Assembly (NCBI RefSeq): GCF_000003605.2
Contig: NW_003122913.1
Coordinates: forward strand, 27,083 to 53,040
DNA length: 25,958 bases
Direction: 5' to 3'
Source of the DNA: Saccoglossus kowalevskii
Lineage: Eukaryota > Hemichordata > Enteropneusta > Harrimaniidae
Shown here: positions 1 to 11,700 of the stretch, piece after piece
Layout: each line of letters starts with the position of its first letter
Position numbering within the stretch: position 1 is the stretch's first letter
Position numbers and translations under genes: made by a program
Notes under the pieces: generated by a model
What the model saw: only the letters and a program-made list of their open reading frames with translations
The model's database searches: none
What the model was told of the DNA's origin: nothing

Positions 1-707
1 AGTTAGCTCTCATTCAAGTAACAATGCAGATTTCCCAGTGGGAGTGAAACTATTCGACTCTGCCATTAAAAAATAGGGGTCTTTTGAGCAAAAAACGAAT
101 AACCCTGGAGTGCACACAACACATTGAATTTCGGAACAAATCTTGCATTATATACAGCAGCAGAATACCACAGAAATATCAGACGAAACATGAAAACACT
201 ATATATATGTATTTCGGCCTGAACCCTCTCTATTGCAATTCCAGGAATTACCCCCCATATGTGCAACCATTTTCCACCTTGGTACCACGCAAGCCTGAAA
301 ACAAAATCTTAATACCACGCTGAAGCGTTTGGTAATGAACCCAGATGTAGGAAATAACAGAATGAGGAATTTTATCAAAAAACAGGTAATTATAGCGATA
401 ATCAAACGCCTTTCATTTACATATTTCTTTTCATTCAAATGTTGTCACGTGATTTCTCCACTGATTGTGAACTGGGACTCACTTTCGCAATATTGAAGTC
501 AATGCGAAACTACTTACTGACTCCTAACTGCCTAGACCAATCAGAGATCAGCTTATTTCTCGACGTATCAAATTTTGTCTTGTATAAGCTTCGACCCAAC
601 TGATGCAATATTAGTAGTTTAAGCCGAGAGTGTGGCCCGGAAACTTGAAGTTTTTATTTGATTGAATAAACGGAACAATAACTCACACCATTTGCTCTCT
701 CTTACAG

Positions 708-875
708 CTGAACCTAAAGCCCGGACAACATTTGTATGAAGGATTCTTCATGGAGAAAGTTTCAGACAGGGTCACTCCCTTCACAGAGGACGAGAAAAGT
801 AGAGTACCAGACCTTAGCGTATTCAAGACGTGTATTCCATTCAGCATCGACTTAAAGCTAAAATTGGTTCGCTAA
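708..875 (+). CDS. Candidate terminal coding exon of an unknown plus-strand gene (55 aa + stop)
   Basis: A strong acceptor (TTTGCTCTCTCTTACAG|CTG) is followed by 55 open codons to TAA (873-875). The other two frames stop within 10 codons. The peptide runs LNLKPGQHLYEGFFMEKVSD..., then RVTPFTEDEKSRVPDLSVFK and CIPFSIDLKLKLVR, which looks protein-like rather than low-complexity. I do not recognise it. An unrelated frame at 2-76 (ending DFPVGVKLFDSAIKK, stop) could be another 3' end of the same neighbour. Chance openness of this length is possible, at several percent. Confidence 0.3.
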   Translation: MNLKPGQHLYEGFFMEKVSDRVTPFTEDEKSRVPDLSVFKTCIPFSIDLKLKLVR

Positions 876-3800
876 AGTTAGAATCTCAACTCGCTTCACA
901 TCAAGTTATAGTAAGCATACGATGCAAGTAATGATACAACTGATGCGTTTCTCAACTACTAATGTTACTAGTACCCATACAACGAAAACAATAGTTAATG
1001 CCCTTTCAGGATATAACCAACTCTTTAAGCTACGGATTAAATGTGTACAATGGTGGTATAAGTCGTGTTGTCGAACTATTGTTAAAATCAAATAATTGTA
1101 ATTTCAATAACAAGTGTACATGTTTAGTATTTAGTGCAAATAGAAGTAATCTGGTGATTATTATACAGTTCGAGAGTCAATACGTGTTGTCATATAAATT
1201 AGGAGTTACATTAAATTAGGAGCTTTGGATAGATACCAAAAGTGACATCAGAGTGATGCGCCATAGCGTTGAAGCGATCGCATTTTTGGTCATCCTGTGC
1301 CATGGCATATGAAGCTATTTCAGACGCCGAATGCGCCCTCTGTCGACGAATCGAGAAAATGTCGAGTGCTCTGGGATATGGCCACAAAGAACGAACCTTT
1401 AGTTCATCAGCTTATCAGTTCAATAAACTTCCCCTTTCGCGCATCACTGCAAGTTATACAAAAACTCCTGAAGGAATTTGTGAAGAGCTAAGACTATCCA
1501 TGATTGTACGCCTCGGTAGTCATTCAAAAACAACCCCCTATAGCAGTGAGCCCGCACGCGTTCAAACCTTGAAGTAGATTTCTTAGAAAGACAAACGAAA
1601 ACTTACCTAAATATTCTAAGACTTTATAAAATTGTCATTATGATCATTGACGTTTCTTACACGTGACAATACTGGCCACTGCCCAGAATCGTTTGTGAAT
1701 AGCCACTCACTTCTATTCTCGGGGCGGACATCCGGGCATTTTCACCGCCTGGCAGTCGTCACGGTGAAAAAAACGGTGAAGGCCGATAACTGTACTTTGA
1801 GGGTGATTGATGAGACTCCCCTGAACAGGGTAACAAAATTGCAAAATATATAAGTTTTGACGTGTTCTGTCCAATTGTGGATGTTTTTTCTCACAACGGG
1901 AACATTTGCCTTGAGTCTGCAAGACTAACAATTAAATTAGAACATTCATTTTTCCCGGAGCACGCCCACTTGACTGATAGCCGTGATTGATTGTATGACC
2001 GACACTGTACAAATGAAAACGAATTTCAAACCCAAAATCACGAAAACGAATCTAGTCACAATGGACTTATACTAGTATATTTTAAAACCAGAACCAAAAA
2101 ATATAGTAAGCAGACCAAAATTCCATCATACTCCATACCCTTTCCGGTACCCCCGCCCCCGCAAACAATAAGTGTTGCAAAAGCCAGAATGTTGAACGGG
2201 TAAATGGGCTTGTCCCCGTATGATTGTTGAACGCCATAACGCTTGGAATGGGGATGTGGGTGGAAAGTGGATTAAAGTTGTCACATCACATTTAATATTT
2301 AATACTCGAGGATAACATTTCCTGGCCACTATTTGTCCTCCCTTAAATCTTCATGCTAAAGCGTCCATGCAACGAAATGATTCTTAACTTTATTCGCTAT
2401 AAATGAACAGGAATAAATAATCCTTGACTAATCGCGGCCATCGCATAATGATCGAGAGTAATCGATATAACATAACACACCCTTTACCCCTTTGAATGTT
2501 GTGGACGCATGGAGCAGGGAACAGCCCCTGGTGGCGCTGTATACAATCGAAACCTATTTAGGCTTGCAAACACTCACGTCAGCGAACAGTGGAAAAAAAC
2601 AGACACTTAAATTTAGCGACCAGTTTAGTATGATGGAAAACGTGTACAGTCTTCAAATGACCACAATAATAATAATTGCACTTAAAAATAATATTCATGA
2701 GGTATGTCTACGTCATAACGTCGTCAAAGTTATTAGCATATTGTGTACTCATTTTCCGTATTCCGCAACTCGTACGTCATTACAGTGAGCTCAATTGCAA
2801 GGTAACGTTCGGCTGAACGTTGTTCGTATTCGAAGCCCACACAAAAGCGACGCTACCCAGCGACTGCTCAGAAAAAAAAGATTTGTACACACTCTCACCA
2901 TGCCATTCTCTATAATATGCAATTATGCTTAGGATAGGAGCAAAAAAAGAAATTGTCCATGATAGTTAGGTCGAATATTCCCGATTCTAATTCAATGGCC
3001 GAGATTTGTCACGGATTACAAAAGTATGTAATTATGTTTGCATTGTAAAAACCAAATAACTCAAGGGGAGGAGGGGTTGTTGTGTTATGCGATATGTCAC
3101 ATCGATCATTCTTGATAATAATGCTAGGGCCGCGATTGGTCACGGATTTATATCGTGTTGTGAAAATGCAATACAAATACTCAAATCTCGCAAAGTTTAA
3201 CGACTTGACGCATGATGAGATGGCATAACGCATTATGTAATTGCAATAATGATGACCGGATTATGTTGAGAAAAGGGTGAAAAGTTTTGCATAGTCACGC
3301 GGAACTTAGCAAAGTTGCTTACGGATTCGTCCAGTGTTATTTCCATAATAGATCACATGGTTGAAAGCACAACAAAGTTATTGGCTCATTATACTAGAAG
3401 ATTGTCATAGGAAGGATACACAGGTCATAGGTCAACTACCGAATCATTAAATTTTAATTGATATAAAATGTGATATACTTTAAGCTTCTACACATTTAAT
3501 GGCTCAAACTCGAATAGATTCAGGAGATAAACGACCCATTTTAAAAGTTAAGCTGCATCGAGCGTGTCTCGTACTTGCGTAGGAGATTAATAAATTGAAC
3601 AAGTAAATGCAAATATTATTAGCTTCCAACTAATGATTCGTTGTGAAAACAACATCGATCAATTTTCCAAGCAACTTGGCTAACTTTCCCGTCATTTTGC
3701 ACAACTTTGTATGTTGTTATCAACACACTACGGCCAACTTGTACCGACTACAGAGGCAATATTTTGTGATCTGTGATCATTTGCGGCTATAATCACGACT

Positions 3801-5459
3801 TTAAACAAAATATTATCGAAAACGCAGTGATGACAAACACATCTCAAATAATTATATGACATTTGCATGTGTGTGACTAAATTCAACAAAAATAATAGTT
3901 TCATTCACTTGTTCAATTTCGGCGGAACCGTGAATTTTGCTAACAAGTGCATATGACCGTCAGACAAAACTTAGTAACAACTTTAAACAGTATCGGTCCG
4001 AATTTCCAAAACAACAACATATGTCTGACGAGAACTAATAAAACGTATATTAATTTGTTATCAGATCAACTTTAATGTCATTAAGAATCACACAGTGTTT
4101 GAAGTCCGCAGAACAATATCAAAAGAATGCACAGAAGAACAAGGCAACTCCAATTTTTATAATTTCTTCTAGATATTATAAACTATTAATCAGGGATGAG
4201 TGATAGCATATTTAATGTTTATACTGATTACATTCGAACATGCACGAATACATATTCGGTTGTGCAATTTTGTAAACGTGAATAATATACGACTTGTTTT
4301 GTTACACATATACATATTAATTAGTGTACATTGGACGGATTGTTAAAACACGCATTCAAAACATCTTGCGAATGGTATTATTATAACTGTGTCACCGTTC
4401 TTGTCTATACCCACAGTTCTATCACATTTCCAAGTGTTATAGATATGTAAGATTTAACCAAATATATGTAATCAATTAACATGTACACACTTTTCGAGAG
4501 AGACATTGTCATTTCAGTTGCGACTTACTGCTGATAAACTCAATGTGTCATTGTCTTACCACTAGAGTTTGGTAAAACCTATGCTGGAATCATGTAACTA
4601 ACCAACACTAGTATTTCCTGGTATAAAACTATTATAAGCATTATATAGTATCATAAATTAATTAAAAACATCCGTGTTAAACATGATTAAACATATTACG
4701 AAGTACCAACTCGTACGTTTTCCGTGCCTCCGTATTATATAAATACAGGTGAACACATTGAAAGGCTAAACTAAAGGCAGATTCTCAGCAATAAAGGACG
4801 GTTTGCTACAAAATAAAATTTTCTAATACAGATATTTGTTGTCAATTAGATTTTTCACTCTCAGATTAGTCATATGTGCATCTTCGGACGCTATAGTGAC
4901 AGTGGAAGAAGTGCAGTGAAAATGCGAACCACGAATTCTGACATAAGATGAACGTTGTTCTATCGCCTCGTTGCTTCACACATCTGAAAGAAGAAAAGAA
5001 CGACTTTGAGTAGCATATACCGAGAAAAACGACATTTCCCACGAAGCTAGCCAAATAACTGTGGTAACTCCATATCCTGCGTGCAAATAAAATACTGTGT
5101 TACAATAAAAGCTTGAACACAGTTGTTATGACTAATTGCACCGATCTTTGATGTTTTTGCAATATTATCAGGTTTTGGAAAAGTTATGTTTCTGATTTGA
5201 GACTATCCAAACCTTGTTGATGTAGACATATTTGAATAATATCTGGGTATGTCGTCAAATTTCTTCATTGGCTTCCCAATAACACCACCAATATCACCCT
5301 CATACAACTAAGAAACATTACATGAGGCCGAGAATTTCACATAACACCTTCGTAACATCAGATTACATAGAAACTCATAAAGAGCCCGGGGTGCGTATTA
5401 TGGTGAAAAATAGTTATTGAGTACATCAGATATATTCGTAGCAGTGCATCGTAATGCAT
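876..5459. other. 4.6 kb without a recognised gene
   Basis: AT-rich sequence either downstream of the nesprin gene or within its last, very long intron. I searched the minus strand for a transmembrane segment followed by a Pro-Pro-Pro-X stop, the KASH hallmark, and found none. A slightly GC-richer block at 1261-1580 has two overlapping plus-strand open frames (1269-1577 and 1297-1491) without recognisable similarity. No tRNA, rRNA or long repeat seen. Confidence 0.5.
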
Positions 5460-5492
5460 TTATATTGCTGCGTTCACGATGTCATTACCCAC

Positions 5493-5708
5493 CGTATCTG
5501 AATATTCACCGATATCTATAGCATTGCTAAGAAATTCTAAATTATTTAGACATCTCTTGAATAATGTATCGACTTTGTTGACAATGATGCTGAGTTTATC
5601 ATTTTCCATTGCCCACTCTCTAGTGCCTGCATGGATCAGCAGTTGATCGGCTGTCTCCTTTAAAGAAATCACACAAGGCTTGAAGTCATCGAGCTCCTGG
5701 CGGAACCT
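5493..5708 (-). CDS. SYNE1-like: Nesprin exon 32: final repeat segment; internal or terminal
   Basis: Acceptor TTTGTTACAG|AGG at phase 0. It encodes RFRQELDDFKPCVISLKETA, DQLLIHAGTREWAMENDKL and VNKVDTLFKRCLNNLEFL, corresponding to the last helices before the KASH linker in SYNE1 (ASLQDMSCQLLVNAEGTDCL, KVHVIGNRLKLLLKEV). A phase-0 donor, ACG|GTGGGTAAT, ends the exon at 5493 after GEYSDT. If that donor is not used, the frame continues for 10 more codons (VGNDIVNAAI) to TAA at 5460-5462, giving a soluble C-terminus without KASH. Confidence 0.88.
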
Positions 5709-8700
5709 CTGTAACAAAGATATACATTGTTACATACATGTTCGTTTTATTTGGAGTATTACATACATAGTGACTGTTATAGCACTTGTACATAATAAAT
5801 CTGTTCAAGGGAAAAATGAATTATTTACTCATACCAAGTATTTTCGGTAACACTCAATCAGCATGTATTGGTCAATAAGTAGTTCCAATGGTTCCATGTC
5901 ATCCATGTGATTTTCCATTTGCTGCAGCCAGCCAATTAGGTCGCTCGTAGTTGTATGAAACTCATCACATCGAATCAATCGACGCTGTAACTGCTTCTGC
6001 CAATCATATGCCAGTGAACACACGATCTCCCATCGGTCATTCATCGCCCGGACTCTCTTTTTCATTTCAGGACCACGTATGGACTCGAGTGAGGTGAACT
6101 TCTTACTGCACAAGTTTATAGACATCACTATAGCTTTTCTCGCTTCTAATTCTGCTAAGAAATCCTACATATAAGCGTAATTTGTGTAATTAAATGGAAT
6201 AAAATCAAGAATTGCGTTCTCTATACTATTCGTATTAGTAAGAGCTGTACATACAAGTATGATCTGTATAATATTTAAAATGAAATATTCGGTTAATTAT
6301 CCAACATTCAAACGACTTACCCGTTGTTGACGGATAGTAGAATCTAAGTAATAAATATCACCACTAGACCCAATTTGCGAACTGAGTATATTCTCTGCTT
6401 TATCTAGCCAGCTGCATATATTGTTTATGTCACTTCTGAATCTTTGCCATTCTTGATGTGTTTTTTGCATTCTACGATGCTTGTCTACCACATCAGACTG
6501 CACAACTTCCCATCTGTTGATGATAGCTAGAAAATAAAGATCATTTTCAGTAATATTTATATTGAATTGCATCTTGATAATAATACACCTACATGCATAT
6601 GTAACATGAATGTCATTTAAAGATTAAATGCGTTTAAAAGCTCTGATCTTCATTGAAAACAAAACACAACGGCTAGTTGTTATAATCTAATAAAAAACAC
6701 ACTTATAAAGCACCATGGCTCTATATTACGGAAAATCAACCATAATTGCAAGAGATCTAGTTTCTAGTGTATCATTTGGGTATGTTCAACTAAAATTACC
6801 GACAGTAAACTATCTGTTATCGAAAATATTAGTTCAATGTGATCTGCACTATTGAAAACAAAACACAATGGCCAGTAGTTATTATAACGCAATAAAATAC
6901 AATTATAAAGCACCATGGACCAATGTTTTATATTAAATACTATATTAAATAATTGAAAGAGATCTAGTTCCTAGTGTTTCATTTGGGTATGTTGAACTAA
7001 AATGACCGACATTTAGCTATCTGTTATTGCAAATATTAGTTTCAATGTGATCTGCCGATGCATGTCGCATTGACAGAAGTGAATCAGTACATCCCAGTGT
7101 TTTAAGTGTGCACTCATTTTGCACAATATATCTAATGCACTCTGTTTTATTTGTTATGTATCACACTAAAAAAACACAGTTTCACCCCGTAGACACATCA
7201 AACATAATTTCACCTCTTCAAATAGCAATGTGGATTCATTGACAACCACAAAACAATTGTACTAACGTTCAACGAGTGTTAAACACTAAAGACATGACTG
7301 CAATATGAGACCTGTAAAAGCAAATATCTAAAGCATCCCTATTAACATGAAACCTACTTGTTATTTGATCAGTTAATGTTGGATCATCCAATAATCTGTT
7401 AGCAAGACCTTTGATGATGGAAACACAAGCCACGGTGTCTGACATCAGTGACTCCTGCAGACAAATTCATACATGCTATAAGTTTATAATATACTATAAT
7501 AAGTATGAATCTTTAGATAACCATAAATAAGCACCAACTCACATATTCACTTTTTTCATACTCGACATCGCAACCAGCTGGCATTCTTCTTTCCAGAGCA
7601 ACCTCCATCTGTTCAATTTTGCCTTCACACTCTTGTAAAATTCTCAAGATGTCACCAGAAGGCGAAACATAATCCCTGTATTGTGCTATCGAAGGCATTT
7701 CTTGGTAAGATGTTAGATTTGCTGTATCCCAGTCAAAAGATCTACTACTGATGGGAGTGTAACTTTCTGAAATTTCTCTTAATGATGAAGCAACTTTGGC
7801 ACTGTCATACGCGGAGGGGGTTCTTTTTCCGGAAGCTGTCCTGTGATTTTGACTAATACTTGATCTGCTTGATCTCGTGGGACTACTTGATTTGCCATAT
7901 ATGCCCGGACTACTTTTTCTAGATGGATAATTCAATGAAGATTTCAGACTGTCACTCTGAAGTGAAATTGTTCAAATAATAGTTTGGATTATAAAAATGA
8001 ACTAAATAAATGTGGTAACCACACAATGCATTAAAATGAAATTAGATATGCATGTTCTTGAATACAAACTATACCAATATTACATTTTAAATGATATTGC
8101 GCAAAACCTCTCCCTTATATACTCAATTGTTGGTTCTTCATTTTATACATAATTACTTCATATCCTGAATCGCAACATGTATATGATCCATATGTTGTCG
8201 CTAAGCAGAGCATTACATATATACACTGTTTCGATGGTCCACAGATTATAACAAGTGGGGTTTAGTTTTAAAATGTAAGGGGCTTTGCTGAACGTTTTTG
8301 CATGGGAATTGAAATTGAGTTTTGTTTTGTTTTAGCCTTATATTGTTATTGTCTAATATCACAGCCAGGGAAAATGATGTGTTGTTTTGATTTAAAGAAA
8401 CGCAGCTTGTTTAGCTTAATGGATTAACACACTTAGTCTTACTTGTTTCTCACATCTGTCGAGTCAACCTATCACTGTGGGGAATATTGTAATGTAACAT
8501 GCAGAATGTATATAGTTGTTGGTATAAAATTACCGGTGATTGTGGGAGCTTTTGCAATCTATGCGGGAGCCTGCTCACTCTGCCGTATACTTCATTATAA
8601 TACTTGTTGAGTTCATCAAGTTCTTTCTGTATAAATTCTGCATCAGTTGACTGACACTTTTGCATCAGTGCATGGGCCAACATATTTACAGTTTCTTGCC

Positions 8701-11700
8701 TGGTTTTGTTTGAATCCATTTCATTTTGAAAGGCCTGTAATGTAAACAAACCAATTCAGTTTAGTGCGTTTGAAATACTTTGATTCCAATGCAATGATTG
8801 GTTTAATCAGAACCCAATTCATTATAATATAAAAAATAAGCTCCATGCTGAGAACAATAATGTACATAAATGCAAGGGTCTTATAAGCAAAATGTTTACC
8901 TAAGTGAAGAATCACAATGTATGAGCCATCGCAATATACTCCATAATATACCAAAGAGTTAAAGCGCAGTGGTCGTCGCGCAGCGCGTGTTCGAATTTCA
9001 TGTAAATAAACAATTACGCGTTGTATACGTTGCTATGAGTCCCATATCGAACAGGACGCGGCACGACGACTGCCGCACTTTAATATGGTTCTCTTAGCTG
9101 TGATCACAAATGAATGAGGTAATAAAACAAGTGAAAATTAACATGAAGGTATTAAAATGACATGCCAAATAGAAGAGAACATTATACAAGACCGAACCAT
9201 GTGAATGGATTTCATTCTACCAACTGGGAATTCTGCAAAATGCATTTGTGTGAGCGTCCAACATTCCTAGGATATATATTTTACGATTGTTCAAGTAAAT
9301 GGGGACACTTTAACCATCATACGATTCTGCTGGCTGATATTATAGTTCATTGCAATATTTTTGGAAAACAATACTGACCTTTATTTGTTGAACCTTGACC
9401 TTCGTATCAGACTCTGAGAGATGCTCCAGGTCAGTCAGCCTGAGACCAAGTTCCATCAACCAAACCAATAAACTTTCCCTTGCAGTTTCAAACTCGTCCC
9501 TTTGGTGCAGCATCAACTTAAGTCTCTTAATAACACTTGTACATCGTCTTGATAAGTTATCCCATCTATTATTTACATCATGCACCATGGACTTCAATTT
9601 GTCACCGCTATCTATCCTGCCTTCCCTGGCAAGTCTTCGGTATTGCTTGTTTATTATCTCTAGCTGGGTAAGATTTTCATGTACGTCAGTTTGGAATAAC
9701 TAAATAGCAAAGAAATTATATATAATTATAAAAAAGGAACAACCTCAAAACTACAACACAGTTTAAACGTTATCAAAACCACATATTCGAAGCTTAATTT
9801 AAAATGACATTAATTAACTAACTATTATTATGTACTGAAATGAAAAATCTTAGGTTTGTAGTTACATTTTTCCACTGCACTTGTTTAACAAATGAGGTCA
9901 TACTTTCACGAATGTTATATTTCAATGTAATCAATAATATATAGTTATTATTTAAACTTAATTATTATAAGTTATACAATATAAATACATCAATTAATTT
10001 TATATGTAACAATATTCGATAACGTAATGTAGTACTATTATAGCTAGACTTACTTCAAATTGTTTAAGATCTTTTTTCATATCCACAAATGACGCAGTTG
10101 AAGAGTTGGGTATGTAGGCCACTCTCTCTGCGGATACCAACCAATCTTCAAATTTTGTATGATCGTCAAAAATTGTCTGCCAATGCCTACAAGTCTCTTC
10201 AATACTAAAATCGAGAAGACTTTTTTTTAGAAATCTGTGCTATTTATTAGCTATGTTAATAAACAACAATTGTTCAACATTGTTCTACATTTATGAATGA
10301 ACAAATAATTTACCTCATCCTTCTTTTCATTGATAACGTATTTATGTGTCGCCACCTGTAATCCAGGTTTCTAGTTGATTTTTGGATTGCTTCACATTCA
10401 CTTTTTGTGGGACAAGCACCACAGTCGTTTAGAAGTTCTTCACAAAAGTCTAACACTGATGCAACACCTATGCTATGACTTTCAATGTCCTTCTGCAACG
10501 TCTGGTACACACATTGGAAATGAAAGTTATAGAGATATTACTTGAACACTCGTCATTACCACTATATGATACAAAATATCGCAAATTGTGTAATAAGACA
10601 AATAGTACGATTGTGATGAGTTGAATTATCACAGTTAGTTATCATCAACACTTCTTACGTTTCAATGGATGTTCGTCATCAATATGAACTAATAATTAAC
10701 CTATTAAACTGCAACAAGTTCATTAATATATGCCGTGCAATGCAGGAAAGGCAATTTGTCCCCGATATTACACGCATTTTCAATTTCCCCATAACCTAGA
10801 AGCGAGTATTCAGCAAGGGAGCATGCACGCCTTCTGACAAAAAAGCAAGCAATCTATCAAGGAATCAAGTAGTAAACAAGCATGCAAACTCATAATTAAA
10901 CTAGTGACATACTAACAATCAACCGTCAATTACCAAGGTGTATGTGCAAAATGCATTGACAGTATATTAATCACACTACTTACATGTTATATAAGAACAC
11001 CAAGTATTAATTTAAGTGATAGTCTTGGTGGTAATCATTTAACCACACATCACGGTGATTAGATCAAGATATAACATGCTAACCAATATGTTTAGTTCTT
11101 AGTTATTTGACATTAAAGGCCGTTTCATTTAAATGTCATTTTTTGCAGTCTTCAAAAAAGAATATATACGTCGTATTTCATGTGTGTGTGCTTTTATTGA
11201 TTTGTGAAAATATATGCAAATATAAAATAAGAAAAATGATAGTTGATTTATTTAATCACAGTTTTACGTAAATTTAGTTTAAATTTCGATCAAAATTCGC
11301 AAAAACAGTTACAGCACTAATTTATGCAATAGCCGTTGTTAATGTGAATGACTCAATACTATGCTAATTACACGTAAATAATTACATATTTGCGATGGTA
11401 GTAAAGGTGGGTTGCATGTGGAACAGTTATGACGATTTCAGAGTAATTAACATGCACTATATATTATTCAATTTTCATTTCACCTAATAATGGCCAAAAT
11501 ACCATAATTTGAATATATATATATATATATTATTCGTCATTATTTGAGACTATAGTTGAGGAATGCATTAGGACAGACCTGTTTCCAGTCCTATACTCTA
11601 ATTTGAGTAAATAAATAGACAAATAATCGATATTGACATTTGTCAGTACACTCCTATATGATATGGACAGTGGTTCGGTATTGGAATATTGGTATATTGC

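Noticed and set aside
199-438. Minus-strand frame with RLIIAIITCFLIKFLILLF, considered as a membrane anchor
   Set aside because: A Lys interrupts the hydrophobic run, the tail ends GRNTYI, and the frame has no splice or family support; likely AT-rich chance translation.
906-1091. Minus-strand frame with a hydrophobic stretch (ALTIVFVVWVLVTLVV), considered as the KASH transmembrane segment
   Set aside because: Only 18 residues follow, with no Pro-rich end, no conserved luminal motif and no supported splice acceptor in register.
3009-3233. Minus-strand frame with Thr-Thr-Pro-Pro-Pro, considered as a KASH C-terminus
   Set aside because: The PPP is followed by LELFGFYNAN... and 14 further residues before the stop, there is no transmembrane helix ahead of it, and no similarity to the KASH luminal peptide.
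8959-8996. A tRNA gene, because of A- and B-box-like motifs
   Set aside because: The interval is too short for both boxes at proper spacing with acceptor and anticodon stems; no cloverleaf can be drawn.
11512-11531. AT dinucleotide run
   Set aside because: Short and ordinary in an AT-rich intron.
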